Assembly (NCBI GenBank): GCA_900547025.1
Contig: UREZ01000031.1
Coordinates: 1-18,525 of the forward strand
Direction of reading: 5' to 3'
Origin: an uncultured Collinsella sp.
GTDB taxonomy: Bacteria; Actinomycetota; Coriobacteriia; Coriobacteriales; Coriobacteriaceae
DNA: 18,525 nucleotides
Shown here: one piece after another, positions 1 to 6,450 of the stretch
Layout: every line of letters begins with the position of its first letter
Numbering within the stretch: the stretch's first letter is position 1
Position numbers and translations under genes: made by a program
Notes under the pieces: model-generated
Told to the model about the DNA's origin: nothing
What the model saw: the letters and a program-made list of their open reading frames with translations, nothing else
Database searches by the model: none

Positions 1-2784
1 GGCAAGCGGCGTCTCGCGCGCCGGGTCCTCGCCGCCCTCGCCGGTGTTGCTGCGACCGCCCAGGCGGTTCATGGCGATGGCCATGCACTCGTGTGCCTCT
101 TTGCTGATGGAGCCATACGACATGGCGCCGGTGTTAAAGCGGCGGACGATGTTGAGCGCGGGCTCGACCTCGTCGAGTGCCACCGGCGTGCGGCCGCTGG
201 CATCAAAGTCGAGCAAGTCGCGCAGGCGCACGGCACGGCCATTGCGGTGCAGGCGGGCGCTGTACTCCTTAAAGGTGTCGTAGCTGTCCTCGCGGCAGGC
301 GGTCTGCAGCAGGTAGACGGTCTGAGGGTCGATGAGGTGATCCTCGCCGCCGAGCGGGCGCCACTTGGTCAGACCCAGCGTGGGCAGCTGATCGGGAGCC
401 GGGCTCTTAAGGATAGCGAGCGCGGCGTCGTAGCGCTCGTTTTGCTCGCGCTCAACGTCCTCGACACCCATACCGCCCACACGGCTCACCGTGCCGGCGA
501 AGTACGCGTTGACGAACTCCGGCGTAAAGCCCACGGCCTCGAAGATCTGCGCCGAATGGTAGCTCTGCACCGTGGAGATGCCCATCTTGGACATGATGGA
601 GACGATGCCGGCGGTCGCAGCCTTATTGTAGTTGGCGATGCCCTGCTCGGCCGTCACGTCCAGGTCGCCGCGTGCCGCCAGATCGCGGATGCACGCATGT
701 GCGTTGTACGGATAGATGCCGCTCGCAGAGTAGCCCACCAGTGCCGCAAAGTCGTGCGGGGACACGGCGTCGCCGCACTCTACCACGATGTCGGCAAAGG
801 TACGCACGCCGGCGCGGATCAGATGGTTGTGCACGCAGCCCACGGCGAGCAGCGAGGGCACGGGCACCTCGCCCGCAGCGGCGCGATCGCTCAGCACCAC
901 GATGTTCACGCCGTCGCGGACCGCAGCCTCAACGTCCTCTGCAAGCTGCTTGAGCGCAGCCTGCAGTGCGCCCTCGCCGGCATCACGGCGGTACACGGCA
1001 CGGAAACGGCGGGTCTTAAAGCCCACGCGGTCGATGGCGCAGATGCGGTCAAACTCCTCCTCGTTGAGCAATGGGCGCTCCAAGCGAACCAGCTGGCAGG
1101 CCGTACGGGAGTCCTCGAGCAGGTTGCCGTGATTGCCCAGGTAGAGCGTGGTCGAAGTCACCATGTGCTCGCGCAGGGCATCGATCGGCGGATTCGTGAC
1201 CTGGGCGAACAGCTGATAGAAGTAGTCGAAGAACGAACGCGTCTTCTTGGACAGGCAGGCCAGCGGCGCATCGATGCCCATCGAGGCGAGCGGCGCCTTG
1301 CCCTGCTGGGCCATGGGACGCACGACCTCGTCAACATCATCCCAGTGATACCCGAGCTTAGCCATGCGCACGGCGGCGGGCACCTCGGCGTCCTCGGCGG
1401 GCGTTGCCGCGGCGGGCCTATCGAGCGCCTCGACCGTCAGCGTCTCCTCGGCAATCCAGTCGCGGTAGGGCTTTTCCTTGGCGTAACGGGCGCGCAGCTC
1501 TTCGTTGTAGATAACGCGTCCGCGGGCAAAGTCGACCTCGAGCATCTGGCCCGGCCCCAGACAGCCGCTCGTCAGGATGTTCTCGGGGCTCACCTCGATG
1601 GTGCCCACCTCGCTCGCCAGCATAAAGCGGCCGTCGCGCGTCACGTAGTAGCGAGCCGGGCGCAGGCCGTTACGGTCGAGAGCGGCACCCAGGGTACGGC
1701 CGTCGGTAAAGGCGATGGCGGCAGGACCGTCCCACGGCTCCATGATCATGGACTGGTAGGCGTCGTAGGCGCGGCGCTCCTCACTCAGGCTGTCGTTGTG
1801 GTCCCACGGCTCGGGCAGCAACATGGATGCGGCGCGCGTGAGCGGACGACCGTTCATGACCAGGAACTCAAGTACATTGTCCAGAATCGCGGAGTCGGAA
1901 CCCTCGCGGTTGATGATGGGCATCACACGCTCAAGATCATGCTGCAGCACGGGGCTGTACAGGTTGGGTTCGCGGGCGCGAATCCAGTTGACGTTGCCCT
2001 TGAGGGTGTTGATCTCGCCGTTGTGGATGATAAAGCGGTTGGGGTGCGCGCGCTCCCAGCTGGGCGTGGTGTTGGTGGAGTAGCGCGAGTGAACGAGCGC
2101 CACGGCCGTCTTGACGGCGGCGTCGTTGAGGTCGATGAAGAAGCGGCGCATCTGCGTGGCCACAAGCATGCCCTTGTAAACGATGGTGCGCGAGCTCATG
2201 GAGCACACGTAGAAGATCTTGTCGCGCAGGGCGAACTCGGCGTCGGCCTTCTTTTCGATGGTGCGGCGGCACACATACAGGCGGCGCTCAAAGGCATCGC
2301 CGGCAGGTGTGTCGTCCGGACGGCCCAGGAAGGCCTGCAGGATGGTGGGCATGCAGGCGCGGGCCGTCTCGCCCAGGTCGTGCGGGTCGACCGGCACCTC
2401 GCGCCAAAAGAGCAGCGGCACGCCGGCCTCGGCGCAGCCCTCCTCAAACACGCGACGGGCGTCCTCTACTCCCTTGTCGTCCTGCGGGAAGAACAGCATG
2501 GCCACGCCATAGTCGCCCTCTGCCGGCAGAATCTGGCCGCACTTTTGAGCCTCTTTACGGAAAAAGTGATGCGGAACCTGGAACAGGATGCCAGCGCCGT
2601 CGCCGGTGTTCTTCTCGAGTCCTGTGCCGCCGCGGTGCTCCAAGTTGACCAGAATGGACAGTGCGTCGTCCAGAATCTGGTGATGGCGCTCACCGTTGAT
2701 ATCGGCAAGCGCACCGATGCCACATGCATCGTGGTCGAATTCGGGGCGATAAAGGCCCTGCTGCTGAGCGGAATCTGCCTGCAT
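1..2784 (-). CDS. gltB: Glutamate synthase large subunit, 3' end cut off by window edge
   Basis: Large subunit of glutamate synthase (GOGAT), which makes two glutamates from glutamine and 2-oxoglutarate in ammonia assimilation. The reading frame is open for 928 codons from the ATG at 2784 to the window edge; the family is usually about 1,500 residues, so roughly the first 60% is present. The start is supported by GGGGAGG just upstream and by the motif DACGIG at residues 19-24, where Cys21 would become the N-terminal nucleophile after removal of a short propeptide. The class II amidotransferase domain covers about residues 21-430 (HSRYSTN from His232, then HNGEIN). A central domain follows, and the FMN domain starts near NTGAMSYGSISKEAH (from Asn884) and continues through SNTGEGGED. 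The small subunit gltD is not in view. Confident of the family; NADPH versus ferredoxin dependence cannot be decided here. Confidence 0.96.
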   Translation of the reverse strand, partial: MQADSAQQQGLYRPEFDHDACGIGALADINGERHHQILDDALSILVNLEHRGGTGLEKNTGDGAGILFQVPHHFFRKEAQKCGQILPAEGDYGVAMLFFPQDDKGVEDARRVFEEGCAEAGVPLLFWREVPVDPHDLGETARACMPTILQAFLGRPDDTPAGDAFERRLYVCRRTIEKKADAEFALRDKIFYVCSMSSRTIVYKGMLVATQMRRFFIDLNDAAVKTAVALVHSRYSTNTTPSWERAHPNRFIIHNGEINTLKGNVNWIRAREPNLYSPVLQHDLERVMPIINREGSDSAILDNVLEFLVMNGRPLTRAASMLLPEPWDHNDSLSEERRAYDAYQSMIMEPWDGPAAIAFTDGRTLGAALDRNGLRPARYYVTRDGRFMLASEVGTIEVSPENILTSGCLGPGQMLEVDFARGRVIYNEELRARYAKEKPYRDWIAEETLTVEALDRPAAATPAEDAEVPAAVRMAKLGYHWDDVDEVVRPMAQQGKAPLASMGIDAPLACLSKKTRSFFDYFYQLFAQVTNPPIDALREHMVTSTTLYLGNHGNLLEDSRTACQLVRLERPLLNEEEFDRICAIDRVGFKTRRFRAVYRRDAGEGALQAALKQLAEDVEAAVRDGVNIVVLSDRAAAGEVPVPSLLAVGCVHNHLIRAGVRTFADIVVECGDAVSPHDFAALVGYSASGIYPYNAHACIRDLAARGDLDVTAEQGIANYNKAATAGIVSIMSKMGISTVQSYHSAQIFEAVGFTPEFVNAYFAGTVSRVGGMGVEDVEREQNERYDAALAILKSPAPDQLPTLGLTKWRPLGGEDHLIDPQTVYLLQTACREDSYDTFKEYSARLHRNGRAVRLRDLLDFDASGRTPVALDEVEPALNIVRRFNTGAMSYGSISKEAHECMAIAMNRLGGRSNTGEGGEDPARETPLA

Positions 2785-2897
2785 CGCGATCCTCCCCTAG
2801 ATATTAGACAGTCAGTTGAATAGGCATAGTAGGAGCATCGCCGGCCCGTTGTGTTTCCCGCCCGTTTCGAAACAATCGCGTAACGCACGCCCTACGA

Positions 2898-2981
2898 GTG
2901 GACACCGCCGACCTCAAGGGCGACAACAAGGGCCCCAAGTTCGGCCTGCAAGCTCACCTCTTCAAACATCTCAATCTGTAA
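2898..2981 (+). pseudogene. Possible 3' remnant of a lost plus-strand gene
   Basis: From 2898 the plus strand reads 27 codons with protein-like composition (begins VDTADLKGDNKGPKF, ends AHLFKHLNL) and stops at TAA 2979-2981. The codons are mostly of the GC-rich type used by neighbouring genes (aag, ggc, ctc, ttc). Upstream the frame decays into unlikely residues and meets a stop at 2817-2819, with no convincing start or ribosome binding site. The stop codon lies inside the left arm of the first palindrome of the adjacent array, so the repeat seems to abut or cut into the end of a former gene. I do not recognise the protein. Chance coding in an 84-nt stretch cannot be excluded. Confidence 0.3.
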
Positions 2982-3183
2982 CAGGAAGACCCATTTTCGA
3001 CGACTAACTGTTACAGATTGAGATGTTTTCGAGAGACGGTTCCGAATGTCTCAATCTGTAACACGAAGGGCCAGTTTTTGCAGCTAACTGTTACAGATCG
3101 AGATTTTCCATAGGACCATTTCTTCTTGTCTTGATCTGTAACACCTAGACCCAATTTCCATCCCTAGTTGTTACAGATCAAGA
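2964..3183. repeat. Array of three long-armed palindromes, 80-bp period (upstream of mntH)
   Basis: Three units, each a 15-bp arm (TCTCAATCTGTAACA type), a 25-nt loop and the inverted arm (TGTTACAGATTGAGA type). Core units are 2969-3023, 3049-3103 and 3129-3183, so starts are exactly 80 bp apart and the gaps between units are also 25 bp. In unit 1 the arms extend to a perfect 20-bp match (2964-2983 with 3009-3028). Unit 3 has changed both arms together (TCTTGATC with GATCAAGA), which keeps pairing. Loops share an off-centre AGACCC-like motif followed by a T run. The same family continues at 4596-4889 on the other side of mntH. There is no cas gene, and the arms alternate in orientation, so this is not CRISPR. 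Function unknown. Confidence 0.93.
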
Positions 3184-3243
3184 CATTTCGGTACCCCCCC
3201 CCTTCACCATCCTGTTCAAATACAACAATTTTGTTTGTCTTGG

Positions 3244-3272
3244 TTAACTTTTTAGCATAAAACGGGTATCCT
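3244..3272 (+). promoter_or_regulatory. Candidate mntH promoter with overlapping small palindrome
   Basis: TTAACT (3244-3249) and TATCCT (3267-3272) are separated by 17 bp and each match 4 of 6 consensus positions. Between them lies the inverted repeat TTTTA-GCA-TAAAA (3250-3262). An operator there would sit between -35 and -10, where a metal-responsive repressor could block transcription, as is common for mntH genes. Both calls are inferences from sequence. The region is AT-rich compared with its surroundings. Confidence 0.35.
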
Positions 3273-3308
3273 TTGCGGCGTCAAACAAACGGCACGCAGG
3301 AACTCACC

Positions 3309-4565
3309 ATGCTCAACCATCTCAAACAACACTTTGGCTCGCACCGCACCGGTGGTCACGGAGGCCTAGACATTGCGCGGCATATCGGCCCCGGACTGCT
3401 CGTGACTGTCGGCTTTATCGACCCGGGCAACTGGGCCTCCAATATGGCCGCGGGCTCGCAGTTTGGCTACGCGCTGCTGTGGATCGTCACGCTGTCCACG
3501 ATTATGCTCATTGTGCTGCAGCACAACGCGGCACACCTGGGTATCGCAACGGGCGCCTGTCTTGCCGAAGCCACGACGCGCTTTCTCCCCCGCTTCGTTG
3601 GACGCACGGTACTCGTCAGTGCTTATCTCGCGACCATCGCCACCGCCATGGCCGAAGTCCTGGGTGGCGCGATTGCCCTTCAAATGCTCTTTGGGCTACC
3701 CGTGCGCGCGGGCTGCGTCATCGTAGCGGCAGTATCGATGGCGATGCTCATGACGAGCTCCTACAAGCGCGCCGAACGCTGGATCATCGCCTTCGTAGGC
3801 GTGGTAGGACTCTCGTTTTTGGCCGAGCTTGCGCTGGTCGAGGTCGACTGGCCGCAGGCCGCCGCAAGCTGGATCACACCCAGTATGCCCACTGGCTCGG
3901 CCGCGATTATCGTTAGTGTCCTGGGTGCGGTCGTTATGCCCCATAACCTCTTTCTACACTCCGAGGTCATCCAATCCATGCACTTCGAAGGCCAAGGCGA
4001 ACAAGTTATCGAAGAACGTCTGCGCTACGAGCTCTTCGACACGTTCTTTTCGATGGGCGTGGGCTGGGCAATCAACTCGGCCATGGTCGTCCTGGCCGCA
4101 ACGACCTTCTTTGCGCACGGCATGGTCGTAGACGACCTCGCCGTCGCAGCGGCCACGCTCTCCCCCATCTTGGGCCCGGCAAGCTCGACCATCTTTGCGG
4201 TGGCGCTGTTGTTTGCGGGCATATCGAGTAGTGTGACGGCGGGCATGGCGGCGGGCACCATCACCGCGGGCATGTTCGACGAGGAATACGACATCCACGA
4301 CCGGCACTCATCGATTGGAGTGGCGGTCTGTTTCGTCGGCGCAGTGGCGGCGTGCCTGATCGTCCCGAATCCTTTTGAGGGTCTCATCTGGAGTCAGGCG
4401 CTGTTGTCACTTCAGTTGCCGATTACGGTCTTTATGCTCATACGACTCACCAGTTCGCCCCGCGTCATGGGCAAATACGCCAACTCGCGCCCGCTCAACG
4501 CGCTGCTTGTAGGGATCGGTGTCGTCGTAACGGTGCTCGACGCCGTGCTGTTGACCGGGATGTAA
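3309..4565 (+). CDS. mntH: Nramp-family divalent metal (Mn2+/Fe2+) transporter
   Basis: Proton-coupled importer of Mn2+ or Fe2+ across the cytoplasmic membrane. The 418-residue product has the family signature DPGN at residues 38-41 in TM1 and MPHNLFLHSE from Met210 in TM6; the Asp/Asn and Met side chains of these motifs bind the metal in characterised Nramp proteins. Keeping both motifs argues for a Mn/Fe transporter rather than the Mg2+-selective or aluminium-selective relatives. The length suits 11 membrane segments. The ATG at 3309 is preferred because AGGA (3298-3301) lies 7 nt upstream; an in-frame TTG at 3273 lacks this. The gene stands alone on plus, between two palindrome arrays, with G8 starting 6 nt after its stop codon. 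No metal regulator gene is nearby. Confidence 0.93.
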   Translation: MLNHLKQHFGSHRTGGHGGLDIARHIGPGLLVTVGFIDPGNWASNMAAGSQFGYALLWIVTLSTIMLIVLQHNAAHLGIATGACLAEATTRFLPRFVGRTVLVSAYLATIATAMAEVLGGAIALQMLFGLPVRAGCVIVAAVSMAMLMTSSYKRAERWIIAFVGVVGLSFLAELALVEVDWPQAAASWITPSMPTGSAAIIVSVLGAVVMPHNLFLHSEVIQSMHFEGQGEQVIEERLRYELFDTFFSMGVGWAINSAMVVLAATTFFAHGMVVDDLAVAAATLSPILGPASSTIFAVALLFAGISSSVTAGMAAGTITAGMFDEEYDIHDRHSSIGVAVCFVGAVAACLIVPNPFEGLIWSQALLSLQLPITVFMLIRLTSSPRVMGKYANSRPLNALLVGIGVVVTVLDAVLLTGM

Positions 4566-4595
4566 TGGAACGGGGGGGGTCCACCTAGGCAAACG

Positions 4596-4889
4596 TCTCG
4601 ATCTGTAACATCTAGACCCGCTTTTGATGTCTAGATGTTACAGATCGAGATCATTCCGAGGGACAGCTCCGTTTGTCTCAATCTGTAACACGTAGACCCC
4701 GTTTTCACTGCTAGATGTTACAGATTGAGATCTCGTGCCGGACGGTTTTGGTTTGTCTTGATCTGTAACAAGTGGACCAAATTTCCGCTTCTAGATGTTA
4801 CAGATCGAGACATTTCTTCAGCTCCAACCTTTTGTCTCGATCTGTAACAGATAGACCCGTTTTGAGCCGCCAGATGTTACAGATTGAGA
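4596..4889. repeat. Array of four long-armed palindromes, 80-bp period (downstream of mntH)
   Basis: Same family as the upstream array. Cores are 4596-4650, 4676-4730, 4756-4810 and 4835-4889, with starts 80, 80 and 79 bp apart. Arms are 15 bp, loops 25 nt and inter-unit gaps 25, 25 and 24 bp. Arm pairing is Watson-Crick in the first two units even though the arms differ between units (CGATC/GATCG, then CAATC/GATTG), and the last two keep pairing by one G-T wobble each. Loops follow nnTAGACCC, T run, then CTAGA. In the first unit the loop edges also pair (TCTAGAC with GTCTAGA). Sequence after the last unit, about 4890-4913, is close to the reverse complement of the inter-unit spacers. Confidence 0.93.
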
Positions 4890-4953
4890 CAAACGGTTGG
4901 CCGGACTCTCGACAGACAGGATCGGCTAACAGCAGCCGTGATCCCTTGGGGCG

Positions 4954-4994
4954 GAAGAAAAGGGCCCCAGCCGGGATAACCGACCGGGGCCCTT
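4954..4994 (-). terminator. Intrinsic terminator after the rubredoxin gene
   Basis: Arms AAGGGCCCC (4960-4968) and GGGGCCCTT (4986-4994) pair perfectly and, read on minus, are followed by a T-rich tract (TTTTCTTC). It lies about 40 nt past the rubredoxin stop codon and would end that minus-strand transcript before the palindrome array. Confidence 0.8.
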
Positions 4995-5033
4995 GGACAG
5001 AGCTATGTTCGGCTTTCGCCGTGTGCCCGCGAG

Positions 5034-5177
5034 TTACTCCTCGACGAGCTCAAACTGATCGGGACCGACGCCGCACACCGGGCACACGTAGTCCTCGGGC
5101 AGCTCGGGCGTATCGACCTCAACCTCGTAACCGCAAACGACGCACACGAACTTATACGTCTTCTTCTCCTCAGCCAT
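5034..5177 (-). CDS. Short rubredoxin
   Basis: Small iron protein that carries single electrons; 47 residues. Two CxxCG knuckles are visible, CVVCGYE at residues 12-18 and CPVCGVG at about residues 32-38, giving the four cysteines for one Fe. Only about 16 residues separate the knuckles, fewer than in classical rubredoxins of 52-54 residues, so the fold is closer to the compact rubredoxin domains found at the ends of rubrerythrin and high-molecular-weight rubredoxin. GAGGAGA precedes the ATG. The gene follows a flavin-reductase gene on the same strand with a gap of about 90 nt, has its own likely promoter, and ends in a strong terminator. Likely partners are that flavoprotein and oxygen- or NO-detoxifying enzymes encoded elsewhere. 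Confidence 0.9.
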   Translation of the reverse strand: MAEEKKTYKFVCVVCGYEVEVDTPELPEDYVCPVCGVGPDQFELVEE

Positions 5178-5221
5178 GATGTTCTCCTCTCGAACGTGAC
5201 TGGTGATGTACTTCGCTTATT

Positions 5222-5249
5222 AGTATATGTTCTCAATTAAATAATGCAA
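5222..5249 (-). promoter_or_regulatory. Candidate rubredoxin promoter
   Basis: Read on minus, TTGCAT (5249-5244) and TATACT (5227-5222) are 16 bp apart in an AT-rich stretch just upstream of the rubredoxin gene. The -10 matches 5 of 6 consensus bases and the -35 is weak. This would let rubredoxin be made independently of the flavin-reductase gene upstream, with read-through also possible because no terminator separates them. Confidence 0.45.
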
Positions 5250-5266
5250 GTGTTTTTACAACAATT

Positions 5267-5770
5267 CTAGCCTTGATAGGACGAGGCCTTCGGAGGCGTC
5301 TTGCCCTTCAGAACCTTGTGATAGTAGTCGTAGGTCAACGGCGTCTCGTCGCTCAGGCGCTCGGCATCCTCGACCTCGCCGATAAACAGCAGATGCGTGC
5401 CCACATCCACAGTGTCGATCAAACGGCAGCTAAACAGGGCCGCCGCGTGCTCGGGCACATAGGGCATGCCCAGAGCCGTCTCGCGGGTCTCGTACTTGGC
5501 AAACTTGTCATAATCGCTGCTGGTGCGGAACCCAAAGTTACCGATGTAGAGCATATCGGCCGTCTGGTCGATTACAGTCAGTGCAAACGCCTTGGCCGCG
5601 GCAATGACACCCGAAGTGGCGTTGTCCTTGTTCACGGTAACCGAAATGCGCGGCGGTGCGGACGTCACCTGCACCGCCGCGTTGATGACGCAGCCGGCGC
5701 GCAGCCCGTCTGCCGCAGCGCTCACCACGTACAGACCGCTCGGCATGGTAAAGAACGCAGTTTTGTCCAT
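5267..5770 (-). CDS. Flavin reductase-like FMN-binding protein (Hrb-type flavin domain)
   Basis: Split-barrel flavoprotein of 167 residues. The N-terminal stretch (SGLYVVSAA at about 11-19, then QVTSAPPRISVTVNKDN at 34-50) has the pattern of flavin reductase-like domains, most like the flavin half of clostridial high-molecular-weight rubredoxin. That protein passes electrons from NADH to a flavodiiron NO or O2 reductase through its rubredoxin half. Here the rubredoxin is the next gene on the same strand, so the pair may be a split version. The ATG at 5770 is chosen because GGGGAG lies 8 nt upstream; the longer in-frame upstream extension would run through a terminator hairpin. The family is clear; the electron acceptor is inferred. 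Confidence 0.85.
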   Translation of the reverse strand: MDKTAFFTMPSGLYVVSAAADGLRAGCVINAAVQVTSAPPRISVTVNKDNATSGVIAAAKAFALTVIDQTADMLYIGNFGFRTSSDYDKFAKYETRETALGMPYVPEHAAALFSCRLIDTVDVGTHLLFIGEVEDAERLSDETPLTYDYYHKVLKGKTPPKASSYQG

Positions 5771-5821
5771 AACGATCACTCCCCTAACCCGGGTTGGTAC
5801 CTTATGGATGTATGTACCCAC

Positions 5822-5852
5822 AAAAAAGGCGGCGCCCATAACGGACGCCGCC
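5822..5852 (-). terminator. Intrinsic terminator between smpB and the flavin reductase gene
   Basis: GGCGGCG (5828-5834) pairs with CGCCGCC (5846-5852), and on minus the stem is followed by six T. It should end the TPR-smpB transcript and separate it from the flavin reductase-rubredoxin pair. Confidence 0.8.
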
Positions 5853-5899
5853 CCATACACATATGTGCCAAGATTGCAGGTCAGCCAAGTCCCTCCACC

Positions 5900-5968
5900 A
5901 AGTTGCGATGAAATAGTTCCTGCTTGTCGGGTATTTGGCCTCAAACAGGAACTATTCCACCGCAACTT
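5900..5968. repeat. Long palindrome, 23-bp arms (second family)
   Basis: Arms 5900-5922 (AAGTTGCGATGAAATAGTTC...) and 5946-5968 pair at 21 of 23 positions around a 23-nt loop. Both mismatches are A/G differences between the aligned arms, so they would be G-U wobbles on one strand. It lies just past the smpB stop codon but lacks a T run, and a normal terminator follows some 50 nt later, so it is not needed for termination. Its sequence differs from the array around mntH, though arm and loop lengths are alike. It looks like a dispersed intergenic palindrome. Confidence 0.85.
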
Positions 5969-5979
5969 ATACAGAGCGC

Positions 5980-6450
5980 CTAGCGGTTACGCTCCTTGAG
6001 GGCGCGGTCAATCTCGCGCTGGACATCGCGCTTGGCCATATCCTCGCGCTTGTCGTAAAGTTTCTTGCCGCGGCCTAGGCCCAGCAGCAGCTTTACGCGG
6101 CCGTCGGTATTAAAGTAGAGCTCCAACGGCACCAGCGCATAGCCGCGGTTGCGCAGTTTGCCGTCAAGAAAGTCAATCTCCTTGCGGTGCAGCAGCAGAC
6201 GACGACGGCGATCAGGGTCGCGATTCCACACGCCACCATGGCTATAAGGGTGAATATGCAGGCCCACGAGCCAGCACTCGCCGCCACGAATCAGTGCAAA
6301 GGTGTCGGTGATCTGGCACGCGCGCTCGCGAATCGACTTGACCTCGGTACCGCTCAGCTCAATGCCGCACTCAAAGGTCTCATCGATAAAGTACTCGTGG
6401 TGTGCCGAGCGATTCTTGGAGATGAGCTTGCGCTCGCGCTTACTGGGCAT
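5980..6450 (-). CDS. smpB: SsrA-binding protein SmpB
   Basis: SmpB binds tmRNA and delivers it to ribosomes stalled on mRNAs lacking a stop codon, starting trans-translation. The product is 156 residues, the normal length. The N-terminal KNRSAHHEYFIDETFECGIE and the following LSGTEVKSIR stretch are typical of the family. The C-terminal tail is basic (GRGKKLYDKREDMAKRD, then EIDRALKERNR), the part that enters the ribosomal decoding site. GAGGAGG lies about 7 nt before the ATG. The start overlaps the end of the upstream TPR gene by 11 nt, so the two are probably translationally coupled. No tmRNA gene was seen in this window. RNase R, which degrades mRNA released by this pathway, is encoded further along the window. 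Confidence 0.96.
   Translation of the reverse strand: MPSKRERKLISKNRSAHHEYFIDETFECGIELSGTEVKSIRERACQITDTFALIRGGECWLVGLHIHPYSHGGVWNRDPDRRRRLLLHRKEIDFLDGKLRNRGYALVPLELYFNTDGRVKLLLGLGRGKKLYDKREDMAKRDVQREIDRALKERNR

Noticed and set aside
91..2823. A 910-codon open frame on plus opposite gltB
   Set aside because: It is the complement of a clear glutamate synthase gene. Its product is low-complexity, rich in His, Arg, Val and Ala, with no motifs; GC-rich genes often leave such open antisense frames.
2969..3183. Tandem transcription terminators
   Set aside because: The hairpins have 25-nt loops, no T run after the stems, and seven copies would be redundant; ordinary terminators occur elsewhere in the window.
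2964..4889. A CRISPR array around mntH
   Set aside because: Repeats alternate in orientation, are degenerate and pair with each other, the gaps share sequence, and there are no cas genes.
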